A DNA stretch of 14,559 nucleotides, from positions 1-14,559 of the forward strand of contig JASHRR010000065.1 of assembly GCA_030037185.1 (NCBI GenBank), in the 5' to 3' direction. The notes below the pieces were generated by a model that made no database searches, had not been told where the DNA came from, and saw only the letters and a list, made by a program, of their open reading frames with translations. Within the stretch, counting starts at the first letter, position 1. Every line of letters begins with the position of its first letter. Positions 6,982 to 14,559 of the stretch are shown here, piece by piece. This stretch comes from Xanthobacteraceae bacterium (GTDB taxonomy: Bacteria; Pseudomonadota; Alphaproteobacteria; Rhizobiales; Xanthobacteraceae). The translations under genes were made by a program, and so were the position numbers.

Positions 6982-7923
6982 CTACATCAAATACTGGGAA
7001 TTTACGGCGGCCCCGAGCGCATTGTTGTCAGCAATGAATTCAGTGATGAACTCATGCAGGCCAGCCTGGAATATCTCATCCATCCGGCTGTTCTGCAACC
7101 GCGTGCGGACGGCGCGGGCTTTGCGCTGCGCATGCCCCTGGCGACCATAGGCAGTGGCGATCAAGTCGCAGAAGCGCACCAAGTTCGCATAGCAGCTCGC
7201 CAACGAGCGCGGCATCTGCTCGTTGAGGATTAGCAGATCGGCGATGAGCCAAGGCTTGAGGTTCTCGCGGTACACCCAGTGGTAGGCGGTGAGCGCCGAT
7301 ACCGTGCGCAGGATCGCGGCCCATTGATAGTAATCAAGCGGGCCGCCGACGGGCTCATCCGCCGGCAGCAGCATGTGGTACTTCACGTCAAGAATGCGCG
7401 CGGTGTTGTCGGCACGCTCAATGTAGAGGCCGAGCCGGGAAAACCAGTACGCATCGTTGCGCAGCATGGTGCGGTAGGCAGACCCGTCGAAGCGCAAGGA
7501 GGTTTCCTGCACCCAGTGCAGAAAACGCAAGAATTCTTCCCGCGAAGATGGGCCATTATTGAACCGCCTGAGCTCGAGCCAAGCGCCGTTGATGGTCTCC
7601 CAGGTCTCAATAGTGAGCGCAGTGCGCACTGCGCGGGCATTCTGGCGCGCAATTTCTATGCAATTGCGAATAGACGATGGATTCTCGACTGAGAATGAGA
7701 GGTATTCGGTGACGGTTTCCTCGCTCGCCTCGTTATAACGCGCGAAAAACGACTTGCGACAGCCCGCCGTCGCCACCGCCGTCTCCCATTCGTTGGTCGA
7801 ACCCACATAGGCGAGCGGCAGGGCGGTGAGCCGTATGCTGGCCTCAAGAATGCGCGCCAGATATTCGGCCCGCTCGACGTAGCGCGCCAGCCAGTAAAGA
7901 TTATCGGCGGTACGGGAGAGCAT
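6982..7923 (-). CDS. Alpha-E domain protein (DUF403)
   Basis: This all-helical protein of 313 residues is full length for the DUF403/alpha-E family and begins typically with MLSRTADNLYWLARYVERAE. The family's defining motif, an aromatic residue followed by ER-A-x3-AR, occurs twice: YVERAEYLARIL (about 15-26) and YIERADNTARILD (about 167-179). The second copy is followed by VKYHMLLP. The ATG at 7923 has a GAGGG ribosome site seven bases upstream, inside the tail of the ATP-grasp gene. Only nine bases separate the two coding regions, so they are surely cotranscribed. The biochemical role of the family is unknown. Its constant pairing with a circularly permuted ATP-grasp enzyme suggests it is a partner or scaffold in the ligation step. 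That role is inference; the family assignment is firm. Confidence 0.94.
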   Translation of the reverse strand: MLSRTADNLYWLARYVERAEYLARILEASIRLTALPLAYVGSTNEWETAVATAGCRKSFFARYNEASEETVTEYLSFSVENPSSIRNCIEIARQNARAVRTALTIETWETINGAWLELRRFNNGPSSREEFLRFLHWVQETSLRFDGSAYRTMLRNDAYWFSRLGLYIERADNTARILDVKYHMLLPADEPVGGPLDYYQWAAILRTVSALTAYHWVYRENLKPWLIADLLILNEQMPRSLASCYANLVRFCDLIATAYGRQGHAQRKARAVRTRLQNSRMDEIFQAGLHEFITEFIADNNALGAAVNSQYLM

Positions 7924-7932
7924 CGTCGGCCC

Positions 7933-9351
7933 TCATGCATCCAGGACCCAGGTATCCTTGGTTCCGCCGCCCTGGCTCGAATTGACCACGAGCGATCCGT
8001 TCTTGAGCGCGACCCGCGTCAGCCCGCCCGGCACGATGCGGGTGCGGTCGCGCCCTGTTAACACGAAGGGGCGCAGATCGACGTGGCGCGGCGCAATGCC
8101 TTCCTCGACGAAGGTCGGACAGGTCGAGAGCGCGAGGGTCGGCTGGGCGATGAAGGCGTCCGGCCGAGCCTTGAGCTTGGCGCGGAATGCCTCGATCGCG
8201 GCGCGATCGGACTTGGGGCCGACCATCATTCCGTAGCCACCCGAGCCGTGAACTTCCTTGACCACGAGCTGTTCAAGATTATCAAGGACATAAGACAGGT
8301 GCTCCGGCTCGCGGCATCGCCACGTCGGTACGTTTTTGAGGAGCGGCTCCTGCCCGAGATAGAACTTCACGATCTCAGGCATGTAGCTGTAGACGGCCTT
8401 GTCATCGGCAATTCCGGTGCCGACCGCGTTGGCGAGCGTGAGGTTGCCGGCCTGGTAGACGCTCAGCAGTCCAGCAATGCCTAGCGCCGAGTCGGGCCGG
8501 AAGGCAAGCGGATCGAGGAAATCGTCATCGATGCGCCGATAGATCACGTCGATGCGTTTGAGCCCCTCGGTCGTCCGCATGTAGGCGAATTGGCCCCGGA
8601 CCACGACGTCGCGGCCCTCTACCAGCTCGATGCCGAGCTTGTCGGCTAGAAAAGAATGCTCATAGTAGGCCGAATTGTAGATGCCGGGCGTGAGCAACAC
8701 CACTGTCGGATCGGAGGAAGCGCTCGGCGGCGCCACCGACTTCAGGGTGGCAAGCAGCTCGTCAGGATAGTTCTCGACCGGCGCCACGCGATGACGCGCG
8801 AACAGCTCCGGGAATAACCGCATCATGACTTCGCGGTTCTCGAGCATGTAGGAGACGCCCGAGGGCGTGCGCACGTTGTCTTCCAGCACGTAGAACGTGT
8901 CGGCGTCGACCCGCACAATGTCAATGCCGGCGATGTGCACGTAAACGTCGTGCGGCACATTGATCCCGTTCATTTCCGGACGGAAGACTGGATTCTGGAA
9001 AACAAGATCCTCGGGCACGATGCCGGCGCGCAGCACCTCGCGTCGTCCGTAGACATCCTTGATATAAAGGTTGATGGCTTTGACGCGTTGTTCGAGGCCG
9101 GCGCGTAAGGTCTTCCACTCGGATAGGGCGATTATGCGCGGCAGCACGTCGAACGGAATCAGCCGCTCGGTGGATTCGGCCTCGCCGTAGACCGCAAACG
9201 TGATACCGATGCGTCGGAACAGCAACTCCGCCTCGCGACGACGGCGCTCAAGCACGTCCGGCGATAAATCGCCCAACCACTGGTCAAGGCCCACGTAGGC
9301 CGGCCGCACCTGGCCGTTGCTCCCCCTCATCTCATCGAACGCGAAGGCCAT
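7933..9351 (-). CDS. Circularly permuted type 2 ATP-grasp protein (DUF404/DUF407)
   Basis: This cytosolic protein of 472 residues belongs to the circularly permuted ATP-grasp superfamily, predicted to join a carboxylate to an amine by an acyl-phosphate intermediate (peptide or amide ligase). Its characteristic segments appear in order: [12 protein letters not shown] (about 46-57), [20 protein letters not shown] (about 147-166), [20 protein letters not shown] (about 217-236), [15 protein letters not shown] (268-282) and [17 protein letters not shown] (311-327). The nucleotide-binding [17 protein letters not shown] (363-379) and [14 protein letters not shown] near the C-terminus (457-470) complete the set. 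The start MAFAFDEM is the usual one for the family; its ribosome site is weak. It is the first gene of the ATP-grasp/alpha-E/transglutaminase operon, so the promoter should lie in the 250-base divergent gap upstream. The substrate is unknown. Confidence 0.95.
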   Translation of the reverse strand: MAFAFDEMRGSNGQVRPAYVGLDQWLGDLSPDVLERRRREAELLFRRIGITFAVYGEAESTERLIPFDVLPRIIALSEWKTLRAGLEQRVKAINLYIKDVYGRREVLRAGIVPEDLVFQNPVFRPEMNGINVPHDVYVHIAGIDIVRVDADTFYVLEDNVRTPSGVSYMLENREVMMRLFPELFARHRVAPVENYPDELLATLKSVAPPSASSDPTVVLLTPGIYNSAYYEHSFLADKLGIELVEGRDVVVRGQFAYMRTTEGLKRIDVIYRRIDDDFLDPLAFRPDSALGIAGLLSVYQAGNLTLANAVGTGIADDKAVYSYMPEIVKFYLGQEPLLKNVPTWRCREPEHLSYVLDNLEQLVVKEVHGSGGYGMMVGPKSDRAAIEAFRAKLKARPDAFIAQPTLALSTCPTFVEEGIAPRHVDLRPFVLTGRDRTRIVPGGLTRVALKNGSLVVNSSQGGGTKDTWVLDA

Positions 9352-9601
9352 ATTTGCCCCGGCGGCTCTCGACCCGAAGGTCTGTCGAGCAGATAGCGAC
9401 TTTCACGCTCTGTAAAGCAAACTTTGCGCCAACCTCTCCCAATCGGCGGCTCGCGAGGGAGCGCAGGCGGGCTCGCAGCACGGCCGCGGCGATTCGATGT
9501 CGCCGGCCGCGCCATGAGCGCGCCCGTTTCGCGTTCGACGTGTCGACGCAACACCCGCCGCAAGGCCCCGGCCGCTATTGTACCGGGCCCGGAACAGCTA
9601 A
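9352..9601. other. Divergent intergenic region between two operons
   Basis: The 250 bases separate the starts of the minus-strand ATP-grasp operon and the plus-strand DUF2269 operon and must hold both promoters. I could not pick out convincing -35/-10 pairs or an operator palindrome. The rightmost bases contain GGAAC (9591-9595), which probably acts only as a weak ribosome site for the DUF2269 gene. Confidence 0.5.
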
Positions 9602-10081
9602 ATGCCCGTCATGGACACCTATCTTCTCGTCAAGACGCTGCACATCATCAGCGCGACGATCGTGTTCGGGACGGGAATCGGCATCGCCAACTTCATGTTC
9701 CTTGGACATTTCAGTCGCGATCCGGCCGCCCGTGCCTTCGCCACCCGCATGACCGTGCGCGCCGATTTCCTGTTCACTCTGCCCGCCGTGATCGTGCAGC
9801 CGCTGAGCGGAGCCTGGCTGATCTTCTACGGCGGCTTTGCCTGGAATGACTATTGGCTGGTGCTGACCTATGCATTCTATGCGCTGGCTGGCGCCTGCTG
9901 GCTCCCCGTGCTGGCGATCCAGATGCGCATGAGGGCGATGCTTGAGGCGCAGGCGCGAGGCGCGCCTTTCGATGAGGCAGAATGCAGGCGTATGTTTCGC
10001 TGGTGGTTCATGCTCGGTTGGCCGGCTTTCGGCGGATTGGTGGTTGTGTTCTGGCTCATGGTAGCCAAGCCCACATGGTAG
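9602..10081 (+). CDS. DUF2269-family integral membrane protein
   Basis: This inner-membrane protein of 159 residues has four predicted helices: about 8-33 (LVKTLHIISATIVFGTGIGI onward), 52-76 (FLFTLPAVIVQPLSGAWLIF), 83-104 (YWLVLTYAFYALAGACWLPV) and 134-155 (WFMLGWPAFGGLVVVFWLMV). The KTLHIISA start with its early histidine, the FGTGIG in helix 1 and the short size fit the DUF2269 family, whose function is unknown. The ATG at 9602 has only a weak GGA upstream. An in-frame ATG at 9611 (MDTYLLVK) is an alternative start. The stop overlaps the start of the oxidoreductase gene by seven bases, so the two are translated together. A shared role, perhaps in membrane redox or lipid chemistry, is only a guess. 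Confidence 0.86.
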   Translation: MPVMDTYLLVKTLHIISATIVFGTGIGIANFMFLGHFSRDPAARAFATRMTVRADFLFTLPAVIVQPLSGAWLIFYGGFAWNDYWLVLTYAFYALAGACWLPVLAIQMRMRAMLEAQARGAPFDEAECRRMFRWWFMLGWPAFGGLVVVFWLMVAKPTW

Positions 10082-11190
10082 CGCGTGTCCTCATCATCGG
10101 CGGCTATGGTTATTTCGGCAGCTATATCGCGCGCAGCCTCGCCGGCGATGCCGAAATCAGGGTGCTGGTCGGCGGACGGTCCGTCGCCAAGGCGCATGCC
10201 TTCGTCGCCTCTATTCGGCCAGTCAACCCCGCCGAAGCCCATGCGATCGACATCAACGGCGACTTGCCTGAGGCGCTCTCGCGGATCGCTCCCGATGTGG
10301 TCATTCACACGAGCGGCCCATTCCAGAGCCAGGATCATCGGGTCGCCTGCGCCTGTGTCGCCCAGGGCCGCCATTATCTCGATCTCGCCGACGCGCGCGA
10401 TTTCGTGGCGACGATCGGCCGCCTCGACGCCGCGGCCAAGGCCCGCGACGTGGCGGTCGTCAGTGGTGCGAGTTCGGTGCCGTGCCTGACCGCAGCCATA
10501 ATCGATGCCTATCTCCCAGGCTTCGCCCGGCTGGAGGCGGTCGACTATGGAATAAGCACCGCGCAGCACACCAATCGCGGCCTCGCTACAACGTCGGCGG
10601 TGCTGAGCTATGTCGGCAAACCGATGACGATGCTGCGGGACGGTCGTATGAAGAGGGTGTACGGCTGGGAGGATACTCATGCCGAGTACTACCCTGCGCT
10701 AGGCTGGCGGTTGTTCGGCAATTGCGACATCCCCGACCTGACGCTGTTTCCGGCGCGCTACCCGGGGCTGTGGTCGATGCGCTTTGCCGCGGGGCACGAG
10801 CTCAAGCTGCTTCATCTCGCAACCAGGGCGCTGGGCGCGCTGGTTCGCCTTCGGTTCATCAAGTCACTCGACCGGCATGCGTTGTTCCTCCTGCGCCTCG
10901 CCAGCCTGTTCGATCCGCTCGGATCGGGACGCAGCGGCTTCCACATGATCCTCGCTGGCACCGGCCGCGATGGTCGAGCCAAAACGCGCCGCTTCCATCT
11001 CATCGCCCGATCAGGACACGGCCCCTATATTCCCTGCATTCCGGCGATTGTGCTGTCGCGACAGCTCGCCCGAGGACTATTGGAGATGCGCGGCGCCGCG
11101 CCTTGTCTCGACCTGATCGATCTCGACACCTATCTCAAGGCGCTGGCAGGGCTCCACATCAGCGTCGTCAGGGATGGCGTCGATGCCTGA
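10075..11190 (+). CDS. Saccharopine-dehydrogenase-like NAD(P)-binding oxidoreductase
   Basis: This protein of 371 residues begins with a Rossmann fold: VLIIGGYGYFGSYIARSL (about 5-22, glycine motif GGYGYFG) and VLVGGRSVAKA (about 30-40). These are followed by PDVVIHTSGPFQSQDHRVA and HYLDLADARDFV, the pattern of the saccharopine dehydrogenase/reductase-like family. The family includes enzymes on amino acids and on membrane lipids. The C-terminal half, with YGWEDTHAEYYPALGWRLFG, is less conserved and gives no substrate clue. The ATG at 10075 overlaps the end of the DUF2269 gene by seven bases. The frame is open further upstream, but that part lies wholly inside DUF2269 and lacks homology. The stop overlaps the start of the DCC gene. 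The order membrane protein, oxidoreductase, DCC protein points to one redox function; the reaction is unknown. Confidence 0.85.
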   Translation: MVARVLIIGGYGYFGSYIARSLAGDAEIRVLVGGRSVAKAHAFVASIRPVNPAEAHAIDINGDLPEALSRIAPDVVIHTSGPFQSQDHRVACACVAQGRHYLDLADARDFVATIGRLDAAAKARDVAVVSGASSVPCLTAAIIDAYLPGFARLEAVDYGISTAQHTNRGLATTSAVLSYVGKPMTMLRDGRMKRVYGWEDTHAEYYPALGWRLFGNCDIPDLTLFPARYPGLWSMRFAAGHELKLLHLATRALGALVRLRFIKSLDRHALFLLRLASLFDPLGSGRSGFHMILAGTGRDGRAKTRRFHLIARSGHGPYIPCIPAIVLSRQLARGLLEMRGAAPCLDLIDLDTYLKALAGLHISVVRDGVDA

Positions 11191-11521
11191 ACTCTCTGCT
11201 CAGGCCTACAGTTATCGCGGCGAGCCGATCGTTCCGCCGTTTGACGACAGTCGCGCGCTGTTCGCGTTCGACGGCGCGGGCGTGCTGTGTTCAGGCGGCG
11301 CCAGCCGGTTGATGCGCCTTGACGTATACGCAAAGGTGAGCTTCGCGTCGATGCAGGGGGCGCTGGGCCAGGCGCTCTATCGCCATTATCGGGTCGATCC
11401 GGATGAGATTCGAGCCAATCATCAGCCGCAGCGAACTACGGCGCGGCTTCCATCCGCTTTTCCGCCGCCGCGGTGCCCTGGTTTATCGGACTGCGCCGCA
11501 TCGGGACGACCTGCGCCATGA
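11183..11521 (+). CDS. Truncated DCC (DUF393) thiol-oxidoreductase-like protein with degenerate motif
   Basis: The first 75 or so of 112 residues match the DCC/DUF393 family, thioredoxin-like proteins named for an Asp-x-x-Cys-x-x-Cys motif. The match reads SRALFAFDGAGVLCSGGASR, LMRLDVYAKVSFASMQGALG and QALYRHYRVDPDE. The motif is DGAGVLC where the family has DGVCxLC, so the first cysteine has become glycine. Family homology ends near 11405. The remaining 38 residues are unrelated sequence, largely antisense to the end of the GH17-GT2 gene, with which it overlaps by 86 bases. Normal members are about 130-150 residues, so the C-terminal half is lost. The ATG at 11183 is preferred, with AGGGA eight bases upstream; ATG 11174 is possible. 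It overlaps the stop of the preceding gene. It is probably a dying gene or pseudogene, though a small product could still be made. Confidence 0.68.
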   Translation: MPELSAQAYSYRGEPIVPPFDDSRALFAFDGAGVLCSGGASRLMRLDVYAKVSFASMQGALGQALYRHYRVDPDEIRANHQPQRTTARLPSAFPPPRCPGLSDCAASGRPAP

Positions 11522-14345
11522 GGTCCGCCAAACGCGCTTCGAGGCTCTGCAACAACGCGAAATCGTTAAGGCGGCAGTTCTCATACGCGGCAAGCGCCGC
11601 AGCGGCAAGGAATGGCAGGCTCTGCACGAGCAGGACGCAGCCGAACAGGTTGATCTCCCGCACCCGCTCCCAGTTGGTGGCGAAGACCACGAAGCTGCCC
11701 AGCATCAGCGACCCGCCGAGGACCGCTTCCTCCAATGCCGGGAATGCGACACGCTTGCGGGCGGCGCCGCCCTTGGCGGTGCGCACGAAAGTGAGGTGGT
11801 CCTTGATGATGCCGTTGGCGACCGCACGCGCGACGGTCCACTGCATCGCCATTGCCGCCACCATGGCGCCCGCCGCCTGGGAGGGCGGGATCGGCACGCG
11901 ACGCCGGTAGAGCGCGATGAAATGCACCATCGAGAGCGTGAAGGTCGCAAGGATCGGAAGGGTCAGCACCTTATCAGGCACTGCGATGCCTGCAAATGCA
12001 ACGATCGGCACCCAGATGAGGTTGAGGATCGCGACCAGCACGCCCACCGTCTCGGCCCCGAGCCAGTTGACCCAGCCGAACGCGAATTCGCGCTTCTGGT
12101 CGCGCGTCAATGCAGAGGCGCCGGGCAGGAACCGGCGCCAGTGCTTCTTGACGATCTGAAATCCGCCCGAGGCCCAGCGGTCGCGTTGCCTCTTGTAAGC
12201 CTCGAACGTATCGGGCAACAGGCCGTAGCCGTAGCGGCGATTGGTGTAATGGGCCTGCCAGCCAAGCTCCAGGATGGTCAGCCCAAGATCGGTGTCCTCG
12301 CAAATGGTGTCGCTCGACCAGCCGCCGGCCGCCGCGAGGGCGGTACGGCGGATCAGGCACATGGTGCCGTGAACGATGATGGCGTTGACCTCGTTTCGCT
12401 GGACCATGCCGATATCGAAGAAGCCGGCGTACTCGCCATTCATCAAATGGTGGAGCGGACTGCGCCTGCCATCGCGGTGATCTTGCGGCGCCTGCACCAG
12501 CCCGACTTTCGGCTCAGCGAACGCCGGGACCAGATCGGCAAGCCAGTCAGGGGTGACCGCATAATCCGCATCGATGACGCCGATGATCTCGGCATCGGGC
12601 GCAGTGTGGGCCAGCGCCAGCCGCAGCGCCCCTGCCTTGTAGCCTTCAAGTTTCTCGGCATTGACGAAACGAAAGCGCTCGCCAAGCGTGCGGCAATGCT
12701 CCGCCACCGGCCCCCACATCGCCTGATCGGGCGTATTGTTGACGACGACGATGCATTCGAAGTTCGGATAGGTGAGCTGGGCGACAGCATCGAGCGTCGC
12801 CTTGACCATCTCGGGCGGCTCCCGATAGGCCGGGATATGGATCGAAACCTTGGGCGCATAGTCTCCAGCCGACCCGCCGTTCTTCTTCAGCAGTCGTGCC
12901 GGCAAAGGGCCGAACAGGATACCGGCGATCTCCTCGATCCTCCCCAATGCGATCAACACCAGCGGTATCAGCAGCATCGTGCCGAGCGCGAGCGCGAATG
13001 CCGCGCCGGCAACGAAGTAGTGGCTCACCCAATAATCAAATACGGTTGCAGCCCACGCGCCGACCGCATGGGCCGCCGATGCCAGCAAAAACGCCTGAAC
13101 GGCTGTGGCGCCCACAATCGCCAGCACCGGAAGGGAGAGCAACACGCCGACCGACACCGCGACAGCGCCGCTCTTCCAGCCATCCTCATCGGTTAGCGGG
13201 CCGGCCCAGGCAAATTTGGGCTGGTGGCTCTGGTTGTCGAACAGACCCCAGTAGGCGCCGACGCTGCCCTCGATGGTCTTCCACGGCTGATCATAGGCTT
13301 CGACGAGGTTGTAATCGATGCCCAGCGCATTGGCGCGGGCAACGAAACCCCGCATGATCTCGGCCTGCTCGAACTTGCCGGGCACGGCAGCGTTGCGATT
13401 GTAGCCGGAGCTCGGCCAGCCAAATTCCGCGATGACGATCCGCTTGCCTTTGAATTTCTCGCGCAGTTGCCCATAGATCTTCACGGTCGCATCGACCGCG
13501 CCGTCGGGGGGAATGCCGCCCCAATACGGCAGCACGTGCACAGCAACAAAATCCAGCGTGGATACGAGCCTCTCGGTGGCGAGAGCGCGTTGGCTCGGGG
13601 TCTGCGGCTCGTCAGCGCCGCCGAATGCCTGATGATACAGGTGCTCGGAAAAATCATACAGCCGCTGCCACAGATTGAGCGAATTGCTCGGCCTCAGCTG
13701 TTCATCGGCGTCGTCCGGATTGAGCAGCTCGCTGTAGATTTCGCCAGTCGATACCGGCACCGCGCCGCCGACCTCGCGTTTGACCCGCTTGACGACTTCG
13801 GCAAGCTGGTCGGGGGTCAGGTCGCGGCGGAACAGCGTTTCGTTGCCCACCATGAGGGCGTTGATGTTGCGGTTGTCGTGCAAGAGGTGGAGAGCCGAGG
13901 TGATTTCGCGGATGTTGCGGCTGGTGCACTTAGCGTTAAGCACGCCGGCCATTTCCCGCTCCAAGCGGTTCTTGCACTCAGGATCGAATTCGGGCCGGGG
14001 ATCCTTCTCGCTGCGCCGGTCGGTCTTGTCGAGCCAGATGCCAAGCGTGACCTTGAGGCCGAATTCGGCGGCAATCTTGGGAACCTGCTCGACGCCGCCG
14101 GTCGACGAATATAACCGTATCGCCTTGGTATAAGGAGCGATCGCCTTAAGCTCGGCGCGGATGCGCTCTGCGGGAGGCCGGCTGCCTTCGAGATCCGGAT
14201 GGACCCCGGTGGTGAACGGCGAATATGAAACGCTGTTCAGGATTCCATCAAAGTTGGCAGCGGCGGAGGCTTGAGTCTGCCGAAGGGCCCAAGCGCCAGC
14301 GTGCAGGCACGCCACCAGCGCGACTACAGTAGCCACGGAGCGCAT
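11436..14345 (-). CDS. GH17-GT2 fusion membrane protein, probable beta-glucan synthase/transglucosylase (NdvB-like)
   Basis: This is a membrane glucosyltransferase of about 969 residues. From the in-frame TTG at 14360 it would be 974, and the numbers below follow that longer form. An N-terminal signal anchor (6-28) precedes a GH17 domain (about 36-390). GH17 acts on beta-1,3-glucan; its acid is Glu174 in MVGNETLF and its nucleophile Glu312 in IVIAEFGWPSSGY. Helices at about 397-475 lead to a cytoplasmic GT2 domain (503-745). That domain has VSIHIPAYREPPEMV, the DAD motif (597-599), the ICEDTDLG acid (688-689) and QRDRW (725-729), as in processive beta-glycan synthases. Further helices lie at about 765-922. 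The layout suggests glucan polymerised and exported by GT2, then branched, transferred or cyclised by GH17, as for the NdvB/NdvC beta-(1,3)/(1,6)-glucans of Bradyrhizobium. No good ribosome site marks either start; ATG 14345 is chosen because it opens directly into the signal segment. Confidence 0.9.
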   Translation of the reverse strand: MRSVATVVALVACLHAGAWALRQTQASAAANFDGILNSVSYSPFTTGVHPDLEGSRPPAERIRAELKAIAPYTKAIRLYSSTGGVEQVPKIAAEFGLKVTLGIWLDKTDRRSEKDPRPEFDPECKNRLEREMAGVLNAKCTSRNIREITSALHLLHDNRNINALMVGNETLFRRDLTPDQLAEVVKRVKREVGGAVPVSTGEIYSELLNPDDADEQLRPSNSLNLWQRLYDFSEHLYHQAFGGADEPQTPSQRALATERLVSTLDFVAVHVLPYWGGIPPDGAVDATVKIYGQLREKFKGKRIVIAEFGWPSSGYNRNAAVPGKFEQAEIMRGFVARANALGIDYNLVEAYDQPWKTIEGSVGAYWGLFDNQSHQPKFAWAGPLTDEDGWKSGAVAVSVGVLLSLPVLAIVGATAVQAFLLASAAHAVGAWAATVFDYWVSHYFVAGAAFALALGTMLLIPLVLIALGRIEEIAGILFGPLPARLLKKNGGSAGDYAPKVSIHIPAYREPPEMVKATLDAVAQLTYPNFECIVVVNNTPDQAMWGPVAEHCRTLGERFRFVNAEKLEGYKAGALRLALAHTAPDAEIIGVIDADYAVTPDWLADLVPAFAEPKVGLVQAPQDHRDGRRSPLHHLMNGEYAGFFDIGMVQRNEVNAIIVHGTMCLIRRTALAAAGGWSSDTICEDTDLGLTILELGWQAHYTNRRYGYGLLPDTFEAYKRQRDRWASGGFQIVKKHWRRFLPGASALTRDQKREFAFGWVNWLGAETVGVLVAILNLIWVPIVAFAGIAVPDKVLTLPILATFTLSMVHFIALYRRRVPIPPSQAAGAMVAAMAMQWTVARAVANGIIKDHLTFVRTAKGGAARKRVAFPALEEAVLGGSLMLGSFVVFATNWERVREINLFGCVLLVQSLPFLAAAALAAYENCRLNDFALLQSLEARLADLMAQVVPMRRSPINQGTAAAEKRMEAAP

Positions 14346-14559
14346 AGAACGCTTAACCAAAAAGGGGGCGGAAATGTTAGACCGGAACCTTGTCCCCTAG
14401 GTACGGTCAGTAATGGCTTGCCGCGATAACAAAGCACCGCGTAAGTTTCGAGTAATGAGCGGACGTGGCGTTTTGAGGGCAAAACCACTACAGCAACATA
14501 AAAAGCACTGCGACAAGATATACCAAGTAATCATAATTCGCCGGCAGCTATTTGGTTCC
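14346..14559. other. Upstream region of the GH17-GT2 gene
   Basis: These roughly 214 bases are more AT-rich than the rest of the window and contain no protein-like frame. They should carry the promoter of the minus-strand glucan gene. I could not identify a trustworthy -35/-10 pair or a ribosome site. Confidence 0.4.

Noticed and set aside
11403..13196. A 597-codon open frame on the plus strand opposite the GH17-GT2 gene
   Set aside because: It is fully antisense to a gene with clear GT2 and GH17 motifs. Its translation is rich in Arg, His, Asp and Gln without any family motif, as expected of a mirror frame in GC-rich coding DNA. The same holds for the plus-strand frame at 13224-14114.
14384..14410. 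GGAAC followed at about 16 bases by GGTC, considered as an EcfG-type stress promoter
   Set aside because: It reads on the plus strand, away from the glucan gene. The -10 half does not match the GTT core, and no gene start is visible downstream before the window ends.
1..14559. CRISPR arrays, insertion sequences, riboswitches and rRNA
   Set aside because: No regularly spaced repeats, transposase motifs with terminal inverted repeats, conserved aptamer cores or rRNA segments were seen on either strand.

Overview
The window looks like chromosomal DNA of a GC-rich alphaproteobacterium, most likely of the Rhizobiales (Bradyrhizobium/Rhodopseudomonas/Afipia-like). The evidence is the set of protein families: rhizobial-type conjugation genes, a DUF403/ATP-grasp/transglutaminase cluster, a DUF2269-saccharopine-dehydrogenase-DCC cluster, and a GH17-GT2 beta-glucan synthase of the NdvB kind. 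The genus is an inference from gene content.

Positions 1-3960 hold the wreck of an integrated conjugative or mobilizable element. Four transfer genes can be recognised: a lytic transglycosylase, a TraF-type S26 peptidase and a DUF2840 protein on the minus strand, and a VirD2-like relaxase with a DUF3363 tail on the plus strand. All four are broken by several small frameshifts or deletions. The DUF2840 and relaxase remnants meet head to head near 1510-1530, each cut off there, which marks a rearrangement breakpoint. From 2753 to 3960 only unidentified coding-like scraps remain. The region ends at an intact tRNA-Lys(TTT) gene (4004-4076, minus strand) whose 3' end faces the wreck. That is the geometry expected when an element integrates into the 3' end of a tRNA gene. 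Three TGTGTCCC motifs lie just outside it.

From 4260 onward the genes are intact and ordinary in appearance. First comes an M20-family amidohydrolase (hippurate hydrolase/aminoacylase type). A 617-base convergent gap follows. Next is a minus-strand operon encoding a circularly permuted ATP-grasp protein, an alpha-E (DUF403) protein and a transglutaminase-like protein. This trio is predicted from comparative genomics to make or ligate a peptide, but its chemistry is not established. The transglutaminase-like protein has serine where the catalytic cysteine is expected.

Divergent from that operon is a compact plus-strand operon with overlapping genes: a DUF2269 membrane protein, a saccharopine-dehydrogenase-like oxidoreductase, and a truncated DCC/DUF393 protein that has lost one of its two motif cysteines and its C-terminal half. 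The truncated gene runs tail to tail into a roughly 970-residue membrane protein that fuses a periplasmic GH17 beta-glucan-processing domain to a GT2 glucosyltransferase. This is probably a beta-(1,3)/(1,6)-glucan synthase or modifying enzyme.

The best candidates for new biology are the ATP-grasp/alpha-E/transglutaminase trio with its serine substitution, and the truncated, cysteine-poor DCC gene. The conjugation region is informative mainly as genome archaeology.
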